DNA from: Thiotrichales bacterium
Lineage (GTDB): Bacteria > Pseudomonadota > Gammaproteobacteria > Francisellales > CACEW01
NCBI GenBank assembly: GCA_947476405.1
Contig: CANJQG010000049.1
Location: 1-12,662, forward strand
Length of the DNA stretch: 12,662 nt
Reading direction: 5' to 3'
Every line of letters begins with the position of its first letter. Position 1 is the stretch's first letter. Both the position numbers and the translations under genes were made by a program. Below, piece after piece: positions 10,301 through 12,662 of this stretch. Below the pieces are notes generated by a model. That model did not search any database, was not told the origin of the DNA, and saw only the letters and a program-made list of their open reading frames with translations.

Positions 10301-12532
10301 GAATCCCTGAAAGAGCGGATTAAAGATTTTGGAAATCTAGTCAAAGAGCATCCTGACAATGATGCCTATAGGGCTCAGCTCTTAGGGGCTTTGAGCGTGG
10401 CGATGAAGCGCACTCATAATAAAAAACCTTATCGAACGCAGCTATTTGCATTGATGGCCTTAACTAATCCTAAAGAGGGTTTTAAAGGCCGTATGGCGCA
10501 AATTTTAACGGGTGAGGGCAAGTCTTTAGATTTAGCCATGCTCAACTCGTTCTTTGCCATACAAGGCGAGTTTGTTGATGTCATTACTTCTTCTGAAAAT
10601 TTGGCGGAGCGAGATCAACAGGAATACAAAGATTTCTATGAGTCTGTGGGTGTTACTTCGAGTTATTTGCCGGATGGAAATCAAACGAGAGAAAATTTTA
10701 AAGGGCAAGTTGTTTACGCCACTAATGTTGCCTTTGAGTTCGCCCAGTTGCGTGAAATGATTTATGGCCATGATATTCGCCATACCGAAGTCAATGGTGA
10801 GTTGGTGAAGCGTCCGTTTGATCGGGTGATCGTGGATGAAGTAGATAATTTATTTTTAGATACGGCGCTCAATGCCGCTAGGATCGCAGTTTCAGCAAGG
10901 CATGATATTAGTTGGTTGTATCGGCCCTTACTTGAACGCTATCAGGACTATAAAAGCTCTGGTATGGCTTGGGGCGTGGCTGATATCCAATTGGATATGA
11001 TGAGGATGTTTGAGGGCGAGCCAGAAAAGCATGAAATCCTCAGTAAAATTTCATTGAAGCAATTTGATCGATGGTGTGATGCTATTGAAGAGGCGCTCAA
11101 ACGAGAAAGAGGTAAAGATTATGTCGTTAAAGATGGAAAAGTGGTCATTATTGATTGTGAGAATACAGGCCGTGAGCAACCCAGAATGCGTTGGACGGGT
11201 GGTGAGCATGAATTTGTTGAAGTCTTAAATGATATTGAAGCAAAAACAGAAACTAAAACCTCAGGTTCCTTGTCTCATCCTGCATTTTTTAGAGAGTACG
11301 CCAAGATTTCAGGCGTGACTGGTACCATGGGTGAGAAAGTAGAACGCAATGAAGTACGTCGTATTTATGGCGTTGATACTTTTGATGTTCCACCGCATAA
11401 GCCGTTAAAACGAATTCAAAAAACGAGTCGGTATATTCTTGATAAAGAAAATTATTTCAAAACGCTTTATCAGGAAAGTTATAAGGCAACTCAGAGAGGA
11501 CAGCCTTGTTTAATTTTGCTTCGTTCGATTAAAGATACAGAAGCATTTTCTGAATATCTTAAACAGCGTCACTTGACTCATAACATTCTTAATACCCAGC
11601 AACAAGAGGGTGAAAATCATTTGATTGATATCGCAGGTCAGCCTGGCAAGCTCACTATTGCAACGAATACGGCAGGGCGAGGTGTGGATATTCGCCTGAC
11701 AAAAGACTCGCTGGAGGCAGGGGGGATGCATGTTATTTTTGGCTACCCACCCGTGAATAAACGTGTTTTAAAGCAGGGTATTGGGCGTGGCGCAAGACGC
11801 GGTGAGCCTGGTTCGTGGCAAGAAATCATTTGGCGTGATGATCTTGCACTGAAGAATTTGATTTCAAAAGAGTCTTATCGTCATAACATTCCTGAAAGGC
11901 AGATGCCTCAGCTATTGGATGCCATTCGTCGTAAGCAAACAGAAAAGGCCTCTGCACATCGCGTGTATGAATCCAGTAATTTGATTCTGCAGTACGACTT
12001 ACTCAAGCGTTTTTCAGTGCCTTATCGCAAATTAGCTAAAGACCTGGAATCTTTGTCTCAGGATGCGTTCTTAAGAGAGTTAGCCAGAACACGAATCACA
12101 GAGAAGCCGGATCTTGCTTTTGCTAAAAATAAAATGTCAAAGGGCCAGCTTTGTTTTGTGCGTCGAGGCCTATCAGCACATGCGACAAGTGCTGATAAGA
12201 CGCTGATGTTTGAGACTTTAAAAGAACTTTACATTCGCTATGTTGGTCAACTATGGGCGGAGCATTTCACAGAAATGGATCGTGACCGTGACAGGCCTCA
12301 AGATCTTGAGACTTTAAAGGCATTGCGCAATCAGCAGTTCGAGGAATTTATGTCGGGTGACATTGCTAGATATTTTGGTGAAGGCCACTGTGGTTTTTAT
12401 TATTTCTGTCATCAAGTGGTGCGCGAAATACGAGCTGAAAGAGGGATTGCAAGAGCCAATGCACTTGCTTTTACACTACAAGCAGGAAGCCATGCAAGAG
12501 TAGTCACAAATGGACAGCAGCTCCCGGTCTGA
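1322..12532 (+). CDS. Giant ADP-ribosyltransferase - ankyrin-repeat - SecA-like motor protein (putative toxin/effector)
   Basis: This single uninterrupted frame encodes about 3736 residues. I chose GTG 1322 because of the GGAGGT just upstream; the first in-frame ATG codons come near residue 130 and would remove most of the ART domain. Domain order: ART of the cholera/pertussis A-subunit type (24-160; R33, H59, STS 77-79, E133/E135); glycine-rich hydrophobic stretch (244-303); proline linker (380-403); five heptapeptides (500-534); unassigned region; coiled coil (1084-1213); about 32 ankyrin-type repeats (1374-2573); helical connector; SecA-like motor (3015-3573; Walker A 3063-3068, DEVD 3172-3175, NBD2 motifs to 3497); and an unassigned tail of about 160 residues. 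Seen: the motifs and their order. Known: ARTs of this type transfer ADP-ribose from NAD to a target protein; SecA couples ATP hydrolysis to polypeptide movement; ankyrins bind proteins. Inferred: a toxin or effector aimed at a eukaryotic host. No signal peptide is visible, so export would need a specialised route. No partner gene is in view. I know of no named gene with this layout. Confidence 0.9.
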   Translation: MSGRDLDRKERLGSGVVYFERYPVDFTLPDLFRGDARIPSQTFTAGFTAQGRDLDLYKHVNPFFEQGESYSKSAYISTSTAKEVAIEFPRHTPGIRYLYEIQGQPNARDVNAYLSNLPESVLDPEDLEIMRMEKEMAVPKNIKASDIKGAWKIRTTEVLYAPDFEPFDFTYVHKPVGEFIQNPGFQHRITTSEVFSSGWYQGLKTTARGVTALGLGVDTVSFYRSVVGSRNTRNYDYLANETSRIVGGWSGAAMLGAAGAKGGAILCSPGGPIGIAACSFLGGLGGAVVGYQTGSSALPALVYNVRSNLGSVPTLTPAQADVFQGSVWNDISLAVGRTIDSVANAGINVLENLVRIQRPTDDGFMPMVPADAAPLFQRRPVDPDPVPTPPAPPVPPAPPSITPKVRHSLFHNNAMESHIARQMGAQPSALSMSFSFLHQNHAAPISLFDRPSGIQALSFDRGYNIGADRFTGIGALMGFNPRPSDPIACFTERLLGEKTDMWGNKIDTYGNKRDVLGNTYDQRGTKVDQWGRPNYSSSEIARVLKMALGAEAGNIFWTVASVISKVNAFLGASGAYSTSDFGSLLQSTGLVGSYNAYNSRELRVLSKLCNDIGGVATSVGLLKGLRNSVEDVMCERAVVAMKLKYGRVPFQSEQLRQLIRELTRAIFIHETFPFFSLHFNDQGELYPVLHPAYQKTLVGEVIGYLDYFLKSFLNGGAYDVAFLRDWHRTRNHDFEYLRQHVIDVKAIAKAHGIRYVSSRELLQREKLDHLAEVEDSSKYGMKFMTAFRIISERGEVQKSGDTFMVDPDFRVEHSVDLRPDYAELLRRETELKGTPPEEFEKLQSVYKQMAKSVHDVMPKLPFCRDYFQMLGVINFLCYLINTYKSMGRQLDLESIPSTEQAEFPPVLPPIPVRYSKYFPVQLTLADLLKTLGDAASPGRAEFDRVIREALDHDKLEYDDFALLRPAVIALVSPQLPPDIAMDEEAQIETFNKVAKILVRQLQIEAQTVSPIVGKICFFEVIFGEAGSARIQSGIDLDSMTENLAFQSIVSSKSLSRTLALVRETLAQKRVMVSEKINAHYDQLLVQKLQKDIDAFVAQVNQQCEEVIPMQEEMIRRGGAEALESAKREHGSRLDVDRTKAAIDAQVEADIVEMKTGVMAQREALLTETKAQIEGEIRSKVTEIKAGLLEKVSEILDELEGELTTFERTISHMSSHWLSSEEEASLDLMTQYEHSVLEIGNRDLYQKMGMSQKIVGGCGVNIENYTPLKLAQSVRSRVESQLEGVPAETFISFEERGEAYAAMQVPVKFSPIIGQEDLRPIAQLFEERGAESLKMGEAEQKAFSALVLSEYTADLTAELTAQESHIPEFNMSARDESGQTMAHRVADAGLVKAIGVLSERDVDWMSHADHRGRLPIHIAAMSNQVAFIEALLRLNPRLLEAQMSNHMTPLFCAVEEGSVEAVSALIAAGSNPNHALPNGLTPLFIATQKGYQNVALALLESGLINVNTMNDNHVTPLHMALELGLEELANALILRGANVNHPTRTTGRTPVLVASLEGLTGILSVMSAQGAVLTSTLESLDTAAHLAVNGGHIETLVFLVNNLPVLAYQANRDGKTPLMLAIQLGKIDCALYLASQYIGADAPKINEQNNLGKTALMLAAEFGPFSVIDSIFRNADPDVSLKDQEGQDAAYYLLRHGRYHHFTRLHQAGKIDVFASYGEESTLAIATYSGDTLLMDYLEEQGVKFTSAIKPGWEAVQYAIARDDLSALKKWVAEAEAKPSGLLSSLTSLFSSKPKFEITSGPEAGKTHLQLAAQYGALECFKYLMLSASQDRLDHEFGTGLLEIVADQDSPEILNLVMQKIESVNTPSAGTGNTIAHWVVENGRMNLVKELSQYGVNWLQKNSAGLSPFHLCALHDDKEMLEAMLSQIEEKDIPKDLLGFALLKAKKSCGEFLAKKYLTVFEEIDNNRALLDASQSGDYRLVHQLITAGVTPSMGTLKVAIEQGDYAIAILLIEHGAPIGNGVALYQFAIRHEAIELLEYLFEKGLLDLPEGVIEQAVTRASTPMLKAAFSGKFEPYHCLKAEMLEAIEANDIGAVSRRLNRFPIQQALFNYQGVRRPLLHIALMQNYEALVSELSRAGVNPLLRDSEGHAVMCQFLTPASKLRWIKKYFPSQDRAIFTQTLGHLSDNTVMDELSALGQNLLITQLQQAGFPKDYVSHNHRTLCHRAAIEGSQSLIQMALELFGQNIDAKEVDGHTALMLAASKGHLSLVKWMIKQGANPNLVNRDGETALMIACKMDQLSTAEYLLEITQDIDHADRHGYSAFLYAARNGLSEIFTRLLAKPVVKTDRQTIYKNSALALASMAKDLSVFKRLLSDERFNDPVIRLEAARFAAQYGKIEALKLLVNSGVDLCDETNGTAPIVLALIGGNDDVVRALREYPGFYEPKVQQQLLTAAAEGNRLFAIRELLLNQADINSVDPKSGATALVHAAVGDAVQAAELLCRSGADITIASIDGMTPLHHAASVGSVGVMRVLLAHGANPHAETTSGKTVMAIAREKNHEAAVRLLLITPDHAEYAQPKSVSAPRVIALKDMLPIFNQVLESAAQNHQLSSLFSQLSLRSIQMALIGFLKTPEPERKVLLLAWMSLLEEYKSDLAELDKKSIFSQYSWDVCMTGGLFMNWSRLDTAGLKQVFFNYMAPKILSSISPETFAYRMEDFDSFLGQVVDLYDSVSPEKVDSMLEKIKTTIAFQLDDGEALRLITSHLEDLNHFVNISRCIENLSFEDAQRPPETATDMLDDAKHAAHSMARNFRRGHYALHAMARHFRQGKYSLSAEEFDHVMRAISSWLLSSDAVNEGQEDQIIFYASFLKEELGTRIFRKFFEISWDESLADPISLELFSSVVRLMVSLEGEVDLCALIEAHMPRLSEMKAALEAESQRMLERKFPEKSLEDVVAAFSTQTDFTSELLPVDEIAQIEKVMPVIEAVFQELQSISEESLKERIKDFGNLVKEHPDNDAYRAQLLGALSVAMKRTHNKKPYRTQLFALMALTNPKEGFKGRMAQILTGEGKSLDLAMLNSFFAIQGEFVDVITSSENLAERDQQEYKDFYESVGVTSSYLPDGNQTRENFKGQVVYATNVAFEFAQLREMIYGHDIRHTEVNGELVKRPFDRVIVDEVDNLFLDTALNAARIAVSARHDISWLYRPLLERYQDYKSSGMAWGVADIQLDMMRMFEGEPEKHEILSKISLKQFDRWCDAIEEALKRERGKDYVVKDGKVVIIDCENTGREQPRMRWTGGEHEFVEVLNDIEAKTETKTSGSLSHPAFFREYAKISGVTGTMGEKVERNEVRRIYGVDTFDVPPHKPLKRIQKTSRYILDKENYFKTLYQESYKATQRGQPCLILLRSIKDTEAFSEYLKQRHLTHNILNTQQQEGENHLIDIAGQPGKLTIATNTAGRGVDIRLTKDSLEAGGMHVIFGYPPVNKRVLKQGIGRGARRGEPGSWQEIIWRDDLALKNLISKESYRHNIPERQMPQLLDAIRRKQTEKASAHRVYESSNLILQYDLLKRFSVPYRKLAKDLESLSQDAFLRELARTRITEKPDLAFAKNKMSKGQLCFVRRGLSAHATSADKTLMFETLKELYIRYVGQLWAEHFTEMDRDRDRPQDLETLKALRNQQFEEFMSGDIARYFGEGHCGFYYFCHQVVREIRAERGIARANALAFTLQAGSHARVVTNGQQLPV
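1391..1801 (+). other. Domain: cholera/pertussis-like mono-ADP-ribosyltransferase (residues 24-160)
   Basis: The core reads FRGDARIP (R33), parallel to the YRADSRPP of cholera toxin A1, whose arginine binds NAD. The run TFTAGFTAQG that follows matches the pertussis S1 and cholera pattern (VFQNGFTAWG in S1). LYKH at 56-59 parallels cholera LYDH, which carries the conserved histidine. AYISTSTAKE contains the STS motif at 77-79, which supports the NAD pocket. MEKEM supplies an E-x-E at 133-135, like EQE of cholera toxin, the pattern typical of arginine-specific ARTs. After it, VPKNIKASDIKGAWKI resembles the I-x-x-x-x-I-x-x-x-(W/Y) strand that closes the fold in family members. The whole domain is about 140 residues, shorter than cholera A1. 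All four catalytic elements are present and in order, so it is probably active. The target protein cannot be read from the sequence. Confidence 0.85.
2051..2230 (+). other. Glycine-rich hydrophobic segment (residues 244-303)
   Basis: About 60 residues rich in Gly and Ala, with short hydrophobic runs (GAAMLGAAGAKGGAILC, then GIAACSFLGGLGGAVVGY) and closely spaced G-x-x-x-G patterns. Such glycine-zipper stretches are common in membrane-inserting parts of bacterial toxins and in proteins that pack into membranes. It follows the ART domain directly. It could insert into or cross a membrane, or simply be a packed hydrophobic linker. The charged residues inside it are few (one Lys). A membrane role is inference. 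Confidence 0.45.
2459..2530 (+). other. Proline-rich linker (residues 380-403)
   Basis: Half of these 24 residues are proline, with the pattern PTPPAPPVPPAPP. The stretch probably forms an extended, rigid spacer that separates the ART-plus-glycine-rich module from the rest of the protein. PPxPP-type runs can also bind SH3 or WW domains, but nothing here shows that they do. Confidence 0.7.
2819..2923 (+). repeat. Five tandem heptapeptides, consensus D-x-x-G-N-K-x (residues 500-534)
   Basis: The units are DMWGNKI, DTYGNKR, DVLGNTY, DQRGTKV and DQWGRPN. Asp at position 1 and Gly at position 4 are invariant, and N/T plus K/T follow the Gly. At the DNA level the 21-base units have diverged, so this is selection on protein rather than a fresh duplication. 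The spacing suggests successive beta-turns or a short repeat blade. I do not recognise the family, and its role here is unknown. Confidence 0.65.
4571..4960 (+). other. Predicted coiled-coil region (residues 1084-1213)
   Basis: About 130 residues rich in Glu, Lys, Gln and Ala, with leucine, isoleucine and valine at heptad-like spacing. Examples are LVQKLQKDIDAFVAQV, IDAQVEADIVEMKTGVM and IRSKVTEIKAGLLEKVSEIL. Proline is almost absent. The segment probably forms long helices that dimerise the protein or act as a rigid arm between the N-terminal toxin part and the ankyrin tract. Judged by eye; no heptad score was computed. Confidence 0.6.
5372..5407 (+). repeat. Three tandem 12-base units (TADL TAEL TAQE)
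   Basis: The units acagctgacttg, acagctgaattg and acagctcaagaa lie head to tail in frame. They encode residues 1351-1362 as four-residue repeats, within a helical stretch just before the ankyrin tract. The first two units differ by one base, which suggests a recent slippage expansion that keeps the frame. Confidence 0.6.
5441..9040 (+). other. Ankyrin-repeat tract, about 32 repeats (residues 1374-2573)
   Basis: Ankyrin repeats are stacked helix-turn-helix units of about 33 residues that bind other proteins. The clearest copies lie at the two ends: from residue 1443 (NHMTPLFCAVEEGS..., then NGLTPLFIATQKGY and NHVTPLHMALELGL), at 2251 (DGHTALMLAASKGHLSLVKW) and at 2512 (DGMTPLHHAASVGSVGVM). 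These show the G-x-TPLH-x-A-x-x-x-G signature and the G-A-N-x-N ends. In the middle (about 1700-2200) the repeats are degenerate, recognisable mainly by length and by patterns such as AIEQGDYAIAILLIEHGA. A serine-rich insert interrupts the tract at 1777-1804. By hand I count about 32 units; the exact number depends on how the weak ones are called. The tract probably forms a long solenoid for binding a host or partner protein. Confidence 0.9.
9728..9811 (+). repeat. Tandem 14-residue duplication (residues 2803-2830)
   Basis: Two adjacent 42-base units encode HSMARNFRRGHYAL and HAMARHFRQGKYSL. They share 9 of 14 residues and, by hand count, 30 of 42 bases. The units are basic and amphipathic, in the helical connector between the ankyrin tract and the SecA-like motor. 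A basic surface for nucleic acid, lipid or protein is possible, but nothing fixes which. Confidence 0.7.
10364..12040 (+). other. Domain: SecA-like motor (residues about 3015-3573)
   Basis: This region follows the order of SecA, the ATPase that pushes proteins through the Sec channel. NBD1 opens with AMKRTHNKKPYRTQLFALMAL, like the KR...G-x-x-x-x-D-x-Q-L-x-G-G-M-x-L of SecA, then Walker A TGEGKS (K3067) and Walker B DEVD (3172-3175). Between DEVD and the SGVTGT motif (3330-3335) are about 158 residues, including YVVKDGKVVIID and TGREQPRMRW, which match the SecA preprotein cross-linking domain (PPXD) border. NBD2 has ATNTAGRGVD (R3453) and Q-x-x-GRGARRGEPGS (R3489, R3492). The spacing from the Walker A lysine to DEVD (105) is close to that of E. 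coli SecA (K108 to D209). A segment at 3537-3571 resembles the start of the helical scaffold. The C-terminal zinc-binding tail of housekeeping SecA is absent. ATPase activity is likely; the substrate is unknown. Confidence 0.9.
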
Positions 12533-12580
12533 GCCATTACCCCTAGATACAAATTCTCAAAGAATTAAAGCTGCATAAAA

Positions 12581-12624
12581 CCAGCTCCCAAGCTGGAATT
12601 CCAAATAATGTTTAGATTTTTTTT
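12581..12624 (+). terminator. Hairpin and T-run after the giant gene
   Basis: CCAGCT at 12581-12586 pairs perfectly with AGCTGG at 12591-12596 around a CCCA loop. A run of eight T follows at 12617-12624, about 20 bases past the stem. The position 48 bases after the stop suits a terminator, but the T-run is too far from the stem for a textbook Rho-independent one. It may be a weak terminator or a 3'-end protecting hairpin. Confidence 0.35.
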
Positions 12625-12662
12625 AAGCACAGATACCAAGGAAACCAAACTAGAAAATTTGA

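Noticed and set aside
10364..12532. A separate housekeeping secA gene fused by assembly error
   Set aside because: The frame runs without a stop from 1322, the domain lacks the SecA C-terminal zinc tail, several motifs are diverged (for example GRGARRG in place of GRSGRQG), and the upstream connector is continuous. A misassembly cannot be fully excluded from sequence alone.
12400..12532. C-terminal type IV (Dot/Icm) secretion signal with a glutamate-rich block
   Set aside because: The last 40 or so residues are mixed and somewhat basic, with no clear E-block or hydrophobic -3/-4 pattern. The export route stays undetermined.

Overview
The window holds two genes, both on the + strand. One is the 3' part of an IS66-family transposase gene (bases 1-1180). 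The other is a single 11.2-kb reading frame (1322-12532) encoding a protein of about 3736 residues. The remaining sequence is a 141-base gap between them and 130 bases of tail. I see no rRNA, tRNA, CRISPR array or second accessory gene. All residue numbers for the large protein count the GTG at 1322 as residue 1.

The giant protein is the point of interest. Read from its N terminus it contains: (1) a cholera/pertussis-toxin-like mono-ADP-ribosyltransferase (ART) domain, residues about 24-160, with R33, H59, S77-T-S and E133-x-E135; (2) a glycine-rich hydrophobic stretch, 244-303; (3) a proline-rich linker, 380-403; (4) five tandem heptapeptides, 500-534; (5) a long segment I cannot assign, about 535-1083; (6) a predicted coiled coil, 1084-1213; (7) about 32 ankyrin or ankyrin-like repeats, 1374-2573; (8) a helical connector with a small internal duplication; (9) a SecA-like motor, about 3015-3573, with Walker A TGEGKS, Walker B DEVD, a PPXD-like insert, and the NBD2 motifs SGVTGT, ATNTAGRG and GRGARRG. 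All core ATPase residues appear intact. The combination suggests a host-directed multidomain toxin or effector: an ART warhead, an ankyrin scaffold for binding host proteins, and an ATP-driven motor that may move or unfold protein. That functional model is inference.

Organism: the mid-range base composition (by eye), bacterial start and Shine-Dalgarno signals, an IS66 element, and a huge ankyrin protein carrying a toxin domain fit an intracellular or symbiotic bacterium of amoebae or arthropods. A gammaproteobacterium of the Legionellales is my first guess. Other intracellular lineages, such as chlamydia relatives, are possible; nothing here proves the taxon.

Layout: the probable IS66 right end is at about 1215, only about 107 bases before the giant gene's start. 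A hairpin built half from the IS end and half from flanking DNA, followed by a T-rich tract, sits at the junction and probably stops transposase transcription. The giant gene has a strong GGAGGT ribosome-binding site just before a GTG start, no visible signal peptide, and no immunity-gene candidate within the window.
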